Source of the DNA: Myxococcota bacterium
GTDB lineage: Bacteria > Myxococcota_A > UBA796 > UBA9615 > JAKLKC01
Length of the DNA stretch: 64,000 nucleotides
NCBI GenBank assembly: GCA_023150875.1
Contig: JAKLKC010000023.1
Span: 29,239 to 93,238 of the forward strand
Reading direction: 5' to 3'
Part shown: positions 42,790 to 49,534 of the stretch, in pieces
Layout of the letters: each line of letters starts with the position of its first letter
Position numbering within the stretch: position 1 is the first letter of the stretch
Notes under the pieces: generated by a model
Databases searched by the model: none
What the model saw: the letters and a program-made list of their open reading frames with translations, nothing else
What the model was told of the DNA's origin: nothing
Position numbers and translations under genes: made by a program

Positions 42790-44427
42790 GTGAGCGCACA
42801 CCCCCGGAAGCCCGCCCCCTTCTCCCCCTTCGCCACCTCCGCCACCCTGACGGCCCTGCTCGCCGCCGGCTGCGCCCCCGGAGGCGGGGACGCGACGGGA
42901 TCCCCCGAGCCGGTCGCCGAGGAGGCCGCCTTCGGGGGGACCTCCGCCGGCCCTTCCCTGGCGGTCGGCCGCGCCACCGTCCGGGACGGAGCGATGCTCC
43001 TGGCCGACGGCTCCGAGGCTCGCCCTGGCGAGGTGGTGGTGGCCCTGGACCCCGAGGCCCATGTCCCCTTCGACCCCCGGGTCGCGGGGCTGCGCGCCGA
43101 GCCCCTGGCGCGGACCGACCGCGGGTCCGCCGCGCTCTACGCCGTCGACGGGGACGAGCCCGTGGAGGTCGCCGCGGAGCGCCTCTCCCGCCTCCCCGGC
43201 GTCCTGTTCGCCGAGCCCAACCGGATCCGCCGCGCCTCCGCCCTCCCCTCGGGCTCGGACCCGTACCGGGAATTCCAGTGGAACCTCGACGCGGTGGGCG
43301 TGGACGCGGCGTGGGAGCACGGCAGCGGCGAGGGGGTCGTCGTCGCCGTCCTCGACACCGGTCTCAGCCTGGAGGGCGCCGACAGCCCCGCCCACATCGC
43401 CGCCGGCGTCGACGTCGTGAACGGCGACGCGGACCCCACCGACGACAACGGCCACGGGACCCACGTCACCGGCACCATCGCCCAGGCCACTGGCAACGGT
43501 GTCGGCTGCGCCGGGGTCGCCCCCGGGGCCACCGTCATGCCGGTGAAGGTCCTGGCCGCCGACGGCAGCGGCACCACCTTCGACCTGGTCCTGGGGATCG
43601 CGTGGGCCGTCGAGAACGGCGCCGACGTGATCAACATGAGCCTGGGCGGGTTCTCGCCCAGCCCCCTGGAGACCCAGGCCGTCCAGGCTGCCCGGGAGGC
43701 GGGCGTCGTGGTGGTGGCCGCTTCGGGCAACGACGCCACCCCCCATGTGGCCTACCCCGCGGGCTATCCCGGCGTGATCGCCGTGGGCGCCTTCACCTTC
43801 GGCAACCTGCGGGCGGACTACTCGAACTGGGGACGGGACCTGGACCTCCTCGCCCCCGGCGGCGACCTGGAGATGGACCGGGACCAGGACGGGCTCGTGG
43901 ACGGGATCCTGCAGGAGGCCTTCGGCCCCACCTGGGGCTACTACCTGAAGCAGGGGACGTCCATGGCGGCCCCCCACGTCGCCGCCGCGGCGGCGATCCT
44001 GAAGGGCATGGGAGTCGAGGACCCGGCGGAGGTGGAGGCCCTGCTCCGGCTGGGGGCCCGGGACCTGTGGAACGACGGATTCGACCCCATGACCGGCTAC
44101 GGCCGCCTCGACATCCCCCGCTCCATCGACCTCGCCCTCGCCGAGCCCTCGCCGCCGCCCCTGTACATGGGCAAGGTCGAAGTCCGCCGGCTGGGGGACC
44201 GGGTGATCGCCCGCTTCGCCACCAGCGAGCCGGCCCTCCCCGCGGTCCGCTTCGTCACCTCCGGCGACGAGCTGCCGGGCTCCACCTGGGCGACGGAGCA
44301 CGAGTTCGCCTTCACGGCGCCGGTCCGGGGCCCCGTCGCCTTCCAGGTGGTCGCGGTGTCCGAGGCGGGCCTGGAGGCGATCTCGAACGTCCTGGCCGCC
44401 GTCCCGGGTGCCTCGGACGAGGAGTAG
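42790..44427 (+). CDS. subtilisin-like serine protease (S8), lipoprotein
   Basis: 545 residues. The signal peptide ends LTALLAAGC, so Cys28 is a likely lipidation site. A prodomain-like region at 70-150 (LPGVLFAEPNRIRR is its end) precedes the catalytic domain with the Asp in VAVLDTGLSLEG (near 190), His in DNGHGTHVTGTIAQ (near 223) and Ser in GTSMAAPHVAAAAAIL (near 395), a complete triad. A C-terminal beta domain (residues 455-540) follows, probably for surface contacts. The GTG at 42790 is supported by AGAGGAG just upstream. Probable surface or periplasmic protein turnover enzyme. Confidence 0.93.
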   Translation: MSAHPRKPAPFSPFATSATLTALLAAGCAPGGGDATGSPEPVAEEAAFGGTSAGPSLAVGRATVRDGAMLLADGSEARPGEVVVALDPEAHVPFDPRVAGLRAEPLARTDRGSAALYAVDGDEPVEVAAERLSRLPGVLFAEPNRIRRASALPSGSDPYREFQWNLDAVGVDAAWEHGSGEGVVVAVLDTGLSLEGADSPAHIAAGVDVVNGDADPTDDNGHGTHVTGTIAQATGNGVGCAGVAPGATVMPVKVLAADGSGTTFDLVLGIAWAVENGADVINMSLGGFSPSPLETQAVQAAREAGVVVVAASGNDATPHVAYPAGYPGVIAVGAFTFGNLRADYSNWGRDLDLLAPGGDLEMDRDQDGLVDGILQEAFGPTWGYYLKQGTSMAAPHVAAAAAILKGMGVEDPAEVEALLRLGARDLWNDGFDPMTGYGRLDIPRSIDLALAEPSPPPLYMGKVEVRRLGDRVIARFATSEPALPAVRFVTSGDELPGSTWATEHEFAFTAPVRGPVAFQVVAVSEAGLEAISNVLAAVPGASDEE

Positions 44428-44640
44428 CGAGGCCGCACGGGGCCCGTCCCCGGCCCCGGTCGCCGACGCCGCCGGCGGAGCCGCCACTCGCGCCCGCACC
44501 GGCTGGACCGGAGGCCGGGCTCGCCGGGCCCCGTGCCTCGCCTCCCCCTTCCCCTCCCCGCCAGCGCGCCGCGCCATCCCCTCTCCCCTCGGACCTCCCA
44601 CCCCTCGCCCCCGCGCCGCCGATCCTCTACCATCGGACCC

Positions 44641-45675
44641 ATGGGAGGCCGCGTGGAACCCACCCCCCTGTTCGGCCCGGGCACCCCCGGCGCGTGGGAC
44701 GAGGAGCACGTCTTCGGCTCGACGGTGCTGAGGGGGCGAGACGGCGACTGGTACCTCTGGTACGGGGGGCGCGACCGCGCCCTCCCCCGGGTCGGGGACT
44801 GCCCCCTGGGGCGGATCGGCCTCGCCACCTCGCCGGACGGGATCCGCTGGCGGCGCCTGCCGGGGTGGACCCGGAGCGGCTGCGTCCTCGGCTCCGGCCG
44901 GCCCGGGCGGTTCGACAGCATGGTGGTGGGGCAGGCCCACTGCCTGAGGGACGGGGAGCTGCTCTTCCTCTGGTACACCGGGAGCGACGGCGAGGGCACG
45001 TCGGCGCGGGCCCCCGACGGCCGCGGCTTCGGCCTCCGGATCGGCGCCGCGGTCTCCCGGGACGGGCGGAAGTGGGTGCCGGTGGACGGCGAGGGCCCCC
45101 GGGCGGCGAGCCTGGGGCGGGGCGACGGCACCGCTTGGGACTCCGCCCGCACCTCGTCCCCCTGCGTGGTGCGGGCCCCCGACGGCCGCTGGCACATGTA
45201 CTACGTCGGCGCCGACGTGACCCGGGAGCGCGCCCAGATCGGGGTGGCGACCTCCCGGGACGGCCTCTCGTGGGAGAAGGTCGGCCCCGTCCTGGGCGCC
45301 GGTGCCCGGGGCTCCTTCGACGCCGACGCCCCGGGATCCGCCTCCGCCCTCCGCCGCAGCGGCCGATTCCACCTCTTCTACGAGGGGACCGACGCCGAGG
45401 GGCGGCGCCGGATCGGCCTGGCGGCCAGCGAGGACGGCGTCCGCTTCTCGCGCCTCGCCGGTCGCGCCCCCGGGGGCGCGGTCCTGGACGCCGGCTCCCC
45501 GGGGTCCTGGGACGAGGGGGGCGTGGGGCTCCCCTGCGCCGTGGAGCGCCCCGACGGAGAGGTGTGGCTGTACTACACCGGCTACGCCGCCGACGGGCGC
45601 CCCGCGGGGATCGGCCTCGCCTGCTGCGAGGGCTGGGATCTCACCCGGTGGGAGCGGTGGGACGAGGGGGACTGA
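44641..45675 (+). CDS. five-bladed beta-propeller protein (GH43/GH32/GH130-like)
   Basis: 344 residues without a signal peptide. Five repeats of the propeller strand are visible: RIGLATSPDGIRWRRL, RIGAAVSRDGRKWVPV, QIGVATSRDGLSWEKV, RIGLAASEDGVRFSRL and GIGLACCEGWDLTRW, each followed by a Gly/Asp loop. Blades also carry WYLWYGGRD, LFLWYTGSD, WHMYYVGAD, FHLFYEGTD and VWLYYTGYA. This is the fold of glycoside hydrolase clans and glycoside phosphorylases acting on sugars. I cannot point to the catalytic acids with confidence, so the activity is open. ATG 44641 is chosen because TACCAT (44628-44633) is 7 nt upstream, suggesting a leaderless mRNA. Confidence 0.8.
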   Translation: MGGRVEPTPLFGPGTPGAWDEEHVFGSTVLRGRDGDWYLWYGGRDRALPRVGDCPLGRIGLATSPDGIRWRRLPGWTRSGCVLGSGRPGRFDSMVVGQAHCLRDGELLFLWYTGSDGEGTSARAPDGRGFGLRIGAAVSRDGRKWVPVDGEGPRAASLGRGDGTAWDSARTSSPCVVRAPDGRWHMYYVGADVTRERAQIGVATSRDGLSWEKVGPVLGAGARGSFDADAPGSASALRRSGRFHLFYEGTDAEGRRRIGLAASEDGVRFSRLAGRAPGGAVLDAGSPGSWDEGGVGLPCAVERPDGEVWLYYTGYAADGRPAGIGLACCEGWDLTRWERWDEGD

Positions 45676-45691
45676 CGACTCCGGCGGCCCG

Positions 45692-46681
45692 TCAGACCAG
45701 CTCCAGCACCGTCTTCAGCCCGGGGGTCGCCCGGTGGACCCGGGGCACGGCGTCCAGCAGGGCCGCCACGGTGGCGATGTCGCCGGGGATCCCGCCGGGG
45801 AACCGAAGCCGGAGGGGGGGCTCCCCCTCGATGACCAGCTCGTCCACCGGCTCCGGGGCGCCCACCAGCATCTCCAGGTGGAGGTCGATGGCCACCGTGC
45901 CCCCGGCGATCCCCCGGACCCGGTGCCGCAGCCCCGCCACCTGGCCCGGCTGAGCGGCCACGTGGGCGGTCTTCAGCGGCCGGTCCGCGACCACGGGCTC
46001 GATCTGCTCCTCGAAGTGGTCGATGTCCCACTCCAGGGCGTGGGCCAGCAGCGCCGCCGACTCCACCAGCCCGACGTGCCCCATCCGCCCCGACGCCACC
46101 GCCTCCGCGAACACCGCGGGCTCCATCCCCACCCCGATCTTCCGCTGGAGCTGCGCCCTGCGGGTGGCGGCGTCGACGACCCGGTTGACCCTCACCGAGA
46201 GGGGCGCGGCGCACACCGCCGCCACCGTGGACGGGAGTCGGTCCATCACGAAGCCGGGGTTGACGCCGGTGCCCACCACCGTGACCTCCTTGAGGCGGGC
46301 GAGGTCGTCCAGGTCGGCGGCCTCCCTGGGGTGCCGGTGGTGGGGGTAGACCATCTCCTCCGCCGAGGAGACGACGTCCACCCCGCGGCGCACCGCCGCC
46401 TCGATCTGGGGCAGCACCCGCAGGAATCGGGACCCGGAGGTCTGGACCATCACGTCCACCGGGGCCTCGTCCAGCAGGACCTCGAGCCGCTCGTGCACGG
46501 CCCGACCCTGGAGGGCCTCCACCCCCGTGACGACGCCCAGGTCGCCGCCGGCCAGGGTGGGATCGATGTCGGCAGCGCCGACCACCTCGATCCCGGGCCG
46601 CCGCGTCGCCCAGCGGACGACCTCCCGCCCGATGGGTCCGAGCCCCACCACCACGATCCGCAACGCGCCCGTCTCGCTCAT
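45692..46681 (-). CDS. NAD(P)-dependent dehydrogenase of the dihydrodipicolinate-reductase/diaminopentanoate-dehydrogenase kind
   Basis: 329 residues. The N-terminal Rossmann motif RIVVVGLGPIGREVVRWATR binds NAD(P). VDVMVQTSGSRFLRV, GVDVVSSAEEMVYPH and VVGTGVNPGFVMDRLPST are typical of 2,4-diaminopentanoate dehydrogenase-like enzymes. The substrate here is unknown. The ATG at 46681 lies inside one arm of a 17-bp perfect palindrome (46678-46719), with a promoter at 46752-46780, so translation may be structurally controlled. The upstream gene is not close, so it is probably monocistronic. Confidence 0.85.
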   Translation of the reverse strand: MSETGALRIVVVGLGPIGREVVRWATRRPGIEVVGAADIDPTLAGGDLGVVTGVEALQGRAVHERLEVLLDEAPVDVMVQTSGSRFLRVLPQIEAAVRRGVDVVSSAEEMVYPHHRHPREAADLDDLARLKEVTVVGTGVNPGFVMDRLPSTVAAVCAAPLSVRVNRVVDAATRRAQLQRKIGVGMEPAVFAEAVASGRMGHVGLVESAALLAHALEWDIDHFEEQIEPVVADRPLKTAHVAAQPGQVAGLRHRVRGIAGGTVAIDLHLEMLVGAPEPVDELVIEGEPPLRLRFPGGIPGDIATVAALLDAVPRVHRATPGLKTVLELV

Positions 46682-46719
46682 CGGCGTCCCCCGCGGGGCG
46701 GCGCGGGGGACGCCGATGA
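46678..46719. repeat. 17-bp perfect inverted repeat over a start codon
   Basis: The arms at 46678-46694 and 46703-46719 are exact inverted copies (left arm begins TCATCGGCGTCCCCCGC) around an 8-nt loop GGGGCGGC. The ATG of the minus-strand dehydrogenase lies at the end of the left arm and its ribosome-binding region (GGGGGA) is within the stem. In mRNA this would form a very stable hairpin hiding both. Confidence 0.8.
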
Positions 46720-46751
46720 CGCCCGCGTCCTTCCCGGCCGGCCGGGGGTAG

Positions 46752-46780
46752 AGCATACGCCGGGGGGCCGGCGCGGTCGA
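46752..46780 (-). promoter_or_regulatory. promoter of the dehydrogenase gene
   Basis: On the minus strand TCGACC (46780-46775) and TATGCT (46757-46752) are 17 nt apart. Transcription near 46745 would give a leader of about 60 nt consisting mostly of the palindrome at 46678-46719. Confidence 0.45.
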
Positions 46781-46807
46781 CGGGACGGCCCGGTGGAGCC
46801 TCGACCG

Positions 46808-47146
46808 TCAGGCGACGCTGGAGGGGCGGCGGCGGACGCGGGTGGGGAAGGGGACGACGTTGGAGGGGCGCGCGCCGGCCGGGCCCTCGCCCAGGCGGGG
46901 CGGGGACGCCTCCATCCCCTCGGCGCCCCGCTCCCCCAGCAGCCCGAGGACGACGGCGACCCCGCCGCTGCCCACCGCCGCCGATGCGAAGGCGGTGAGG
47001 AGGGCGAGGGAGGTGAGCAGCTCGACGTCGCTCATCCCGAGGGGCGCGTAGCTCGCCAGAAGGGGCAGCAGCAGCAGGCAGCCCAGCCCCGGGACGAGGA
47101 TGAGGACCTTGCCGACCAGCACCAGGTTCCGGGAGATCCGCGCCAT
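46808..47146 (-). CDS. small two-helix membrane protein
   Basis: 112 residues: LVLVGKVLILVPGLGCLLLLPLL and LLTSLALLTAFASAAVGSGG are two transmembrane segments, followed by a Gly/Pro-rich cytosolic or periplasmic tail ending in Arg residues. GGAGG lies just before the ATG at 47146. No family recognised. Confidence 0.6.
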   Translation of the reverse strand: MARISRNLVLVGKVLILVPGLGCLLLLPLLASYAPLGMSDVELLTSLALLTAFASAAVGSGGVAVVLGLLGERGAEGMEASPPRLGEGPAGARPSNVVPFPTRVRRRPSSVA

Positions 47147-47359
47147 GATGCCCTCCAGGGCGAGTCGAGGGCGGCGCGTCCTGCGCCGGCCTCTCCTCCG
47201 GGTTCATCGGACGGCCCGCGCGGTTCTGAAGGGACTTCTCCGGGGGGGCCCGGGCTCGGCCTCGAGACGCCCGCGGTGGGGCCGCTGGTGCGTGCGGGCT
47301 GCACCGGGCGTGCCAGTGGGGCGGGCAGCTTGGGTGGCCGGCTCGCCGCCGCGCCGGGG

Positions 47360-47394
47360 GGGCGCACGCCGCATCTGTGATGCGGCGTGCGCCC
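47360..47394 (+). repeat. left palindromic end of the insertion sequence
   Basis: GGGCGCACGCCGCAT (47360-47374) and its exact inverted copy (47380-47394) flank the loop CTGTG. The arm sequence GGGCGCACGCCGC is shared with the right-hand palindrome. Confidence 0.7.
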
Positions 47395-47399
47395 GCTGA

Positions 47400-47610
47400 C
47401 TAGTACCGCGTTCCGAAGGTTCCTCCCCGGTTTCTCCGTTCCCAGGCCCACGCGATCCGGAACGTAGGGCGGGGGCTCGTCCCCCGCCGCGGGGCTTCGG
47501 CGGGGGACAAGCCCCCGCCCTACCGGGCTGTGCGCTTACGGGTTCGCGACCCCGATGACCCGGAGTACGAACTCGGAAACTGGGGAACTTGCTCTGGAAC
47601 GACGTACTAG
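47400..47610. repeat. MITE-like inverted-repeat segment downstream of the transposase
   Basis: The first 35 nt (47400-47434, starting CTAGTACCGCGTTCC) and the last 35 nt (47576-47610, inverted copy starting CTAGTACGTCGTTCC) match at 25 of 35 positions. The right arm contains the transposase stop codon. Between them lies a 25-bp palindrome with one mismatch (47464-47488 and 47499-47523), which starts GTAGGGCGGGGGCT, the type of GC-rich palindrome often dispersed in high-GC genomes. The segment codes for nothing recognisable. Confidence 0.55.
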
Positions 47611-48947
47611 GCGGCCAGACACCTTCGCTCCCAGAAGTCCTGGAAGCGTCCTGAGAGTCGGCAGCATCTCAGGGCGATGATGGCGTTGGCTCCGCTGACG
47701 GACCAGTGCATCCCGGCGCGTTTGAGACGGGTACCGATCGCGGCCTTGCATCCGGCCTCGACGACCCCAGAGCCGGTGCAGAGGCCCTGGGCCTCGAAGG
47801 CGGGGTAGTCCATTTGGGCCCGGTTCGTGGTCAGGTAGCCGACGCACTTGCGCGCCTCCTCGGAGTCCTCGGCGCAGCCGGCGACGGCGGCGAGCAGCGC
47901 GTCGAAGCGTCCCTCGTCCAGCTCCTCGTATCGAGCGGCGACCCAGGTCCGTGCTTGGGGACTCTGGGCGCCGAAGATGTCCTTGGAGACGCCCCACAGG
48001 TGCTCCTTGGCGTGCCACTTGTCGACGATCTGGATCGCGTCGGGGAAGAGCTCGGAGGTAAGGTTCCAGATCCACACCGCTCCGTCTCCGAGGACGACTT
48101 GGCGCTCGGCGTGTTCGAAGTCGCGCCGCTGGGCCTCGCGCTCGACCCTCTGAGCGAAGGCGGAGAGGGAGGAATCGGTGTCCTTCGTGGCGGCGCTCTC
48201 GATGGCGGCGGAGTAGGTGATGGAGCCGGGGTCACGGACGGGGCGGCCCTTGTCGTCGCGCGTGTTGGCGGTCCAGGCGGCGACGAGCTTGACCTCCCGT
48301 GTGCGGGAGGAGCCGTCGGCCTGCTTTCCGGCTCTGCCTTGAAGCTCCTCCTTGCGCATGGGGATCCCGGTGCCGTCGAGGCCGAGGTAGGCAGTGCCGT
48401 GGACCTCCTGGCCACTCAGGGGCTCGGTGAGCGTGCGCTCGTCGTTTGCGATCTCCACTCCGAGGCGCTCGGCGTCGCGCTCGACCTGGCGTGGGGAGAC
48501 GGAGACCCCGGCGAGTTCGTGAAGGAGCTGACTGCCCTCCTCGAAGCTGACGAGCGAGCCGACGGCCCCGACCATGCGCAGGACGGCGGGGGAGAGGGAG
48601 CCGCCTTCGAGACCGAGTTCCCGGTCCCTGGGGCAGAAGCCGTGTTGGCAGGTGGGGCAGTGGTAGTAGGCGCGGGTGAGGGTGAGGGGTCCGAGGGCGG
48701 ACTCGAAGGTCTTGGGGCGCCTTCCGGCGTAGCGGGCTTCGTGCCCGCACGGGCAGAGGAGGTGGGGACCCTTGTGGTCGGAGGTGTCGGCGTCGAGCCG
48801 GTCCTGGAGGAAGCGGGCTGCCACGGAGAGAGCAGCCCGACGGGCGGCGGCTTCGAGAGCCTCGAGGTCCGTGGCGAGGACGAGACTCCGACCGAGCAGG
48901 CGGTTGAGCTCACTCAGGATCTCGTCCTGGAGCGTCTCCGAGACCCC
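47607..48947 (-). CDS. ISKra4-like transposase, catalytic part (orfB)
   Basis: About 446 residues from the predicted frameshift point. A zinc-finger region (LLCPCGHEARYAGRR, YHCPTCQHGFCPRD) precedes the catalytic domain with AYLGLDGTGIPMRKEE (Asp), VVLGDGAVWIWNL and IVDKWHAKEHLW (Asp), then CTGSGVVEAGCKAAIGTRLK with the conserved Glu, the DDE arrangement of this IS family. There is no strong start codon: GTG 48824 lies deep in the frame, but the frame is open up to the A7 run at 48948-48954, so the protein is probably made by a -1 shift from orfA. The stop is TAG at 47607-47609. Confidence 0.9.
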   Translation of the reverse strand, partial: GVSETLQDEILSELNRLLGRSLVLATDLEALEAAARRAALSVAARFLQDRLDADTSDHKGPHLLCPCGHEARYAGRRPKTFESALGPLTLTRAYYHCPTCQHGFCPRDRELGLEGGSLSPAVLRMVGAVGSLVSFEEGSQLLHELAGVSVSPRQVERDAERLGVEIANDERTLTEPLSGQEVHGTAYLGLDGTGIPMRKEELQGRAGKQADGSSRTREVKLVAAWTANTRDDKGRPVRDPGSITYSAAIESAATKDTDSSLSAFAQRVEREAQRRDFEHAERQVVLGDGAVWIWNLTSELFPDAIQIVDKWHAKEHLWGVSKDIFGAQSPQARTWVAARYEELDEGRFDALLAAVAGCAEDSEEARKCVGYLTTNRAQMDYPAFEAQGLCTGSGVVEAGCKAAIGTRLKRAGMHWSVSGANAIIALRCCRLSGRFQDFWERRCLAA

Positions 48948-49309
48948 TTTTTTTCGGGCGCCTCGTCGGAGGTGGCCCGTGGGGGTTCGAGTTCGGCGTC
49001 GGCCCAGCGTTCACAGCGTTCGAAGTAGGTGTCGGCCCACGCCTTGAACTCGCGGGCCGCCTGGACCTGGTCCGCAGCCACCTCCGCCTGCTGGGAGTCG
49101 AGGTAGCGGGTCCGGGTCTTCCCCTCCACGACCCGCACGAGGGAACGGTAGGGGCCATGGCGGGCGGAGGCGTCGGTGTGGCAGGGGCACTCCGGCTTCC
49201 CGCACTTCATGGCGCGCTCGACGACAGATCCGCGGCGCATGGGGCGCGGCTCGGGCATTCGTGCCTGGTGCTCAGCAACGTCGGGCGGGGGGGCAGGCGA
49301 CTTGGGCAT
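48914..49309 (-). CDS. ISKra4-like transposase, N-terminal part (orfA)
   Basis: 131 residues in the zero frame. It carries a Cys-rich motif MKCGKPECPCHTDASARHGP followed by RSLVRVVEGKTRTRYLDSQQ, typical of the DUF6788-like N-terminal part of such transposases, then a charged helical segment. The ATG at 49309 is preceded by GTAGGAGG. Without frameshifting it ends 34 nt past the slippery site, so orfA alone might act as a DNA-binding regulator. Confidence 0.85.
   Translation of the reverse strand: MPKSPAPPPDVAEHQARMPEPRPMRRGSVVERAMKCGKPECPCHTDASARHGPYRSLVRVVEGKTRTRYLDSQQAEVAADQVQAAREFKAWADTYFERCERWADAELEPPRATSDEAPEKKGSRRRSRTRS
48947..48953 (-). other. predicted -1 ribosomal frameshift site
   Basis: Read on the minus strand the heptamer is A-AAA-AAG in the orfA frame, inside a run of seven A followed by four G. 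A -1 slip puts ribosomes into the orfB frame, which is open from here to the end of the transposase. The fused protein would have about 567 residues. Confidence 0.7.
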
Positions 49310-49331
49310 ACGAACCTCCTACCACGCCACA

Positions 49332-49360
49332 ATTGTAGGAACATCCTAGCAACAGCACAA
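49332..49360 (-). promoter_or_regulatory. transposase promoter
   Basis: On the minus strand TTGTGC (49360-49355) and TACAAT (49337-49332) are 17 nt apart. The -35 directly abuts the right palindromic end of the element, and the predicted start is about 15 nt before the orfA ATG. Confidence 0.6.
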
Positions 49361-49394
49361 GGGCGCACGCCGCGCACAAGCGCGGCGTGCGCCC
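49361..49394 (-). repeat. right palindromic end of the insertion sequence
   Basis: GGGCGCACGCCGCGC (49361-49375) and its inverted copy (49380-49394) flank the loop ACAA. Read inward from the right border it mirrors the left palindrome: both begin GGGCGCACGCCGC and have TGTG in the loop region. Confidence 0.7.
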
Positions 49395-49410
49395 GCGCTG
49401 GGGCGGTCGC

Positions 49411-49439
49411 TTGCGGGGCGCGGCCCCTGGCGTTAGGAT
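49411..49439 (+). promoter_or_regulatory. promoter of rocA
   Basis: TTGCGG (49411-49416) and TAGGAT (49434-49439) are 17 nt apart, just outside the right end of the insertion sequence. The predicted leader to the rocA ATG at 49535 is about 90 nt. Confidence 0.5.
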
Positions 49440-49534
49440 GCCCGTCCCCGGCCGATCCGAAGGTCGCCGCCCCTCCCCGGGACCGTCCCGCGGACCGCCC
49501 CCCGTCCCGTCCCTCCCGCCTCCCCGGGGGAGCC

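Larger units (their letters stand above)
47360..49394 (-). mobile_element. ISKra4-family-like insertion sequence, about 2.0 kb
   Basis: A two-frame transposase (47607-49309) lies between two near-identical 34-35-bp palindromes in opposite orientation (47360-47394 and 49361-49394), which probably mark the ends. Its own promoter is at 49332-49360. No clear target-site duplication is visible at these borders, so the exact ends remain provisional. The left 210 bp inside this border form an additional inverted-repeat structure (47400-47610). Confidence 0.65.

Noticed and set aside
47464..47523. Possible CRISPR-like repeat or terminator
   Set aside because: It is a single palindrome without evenly spaced copies, and it is not followed by a T-run; listed as an inverted repeat instead.
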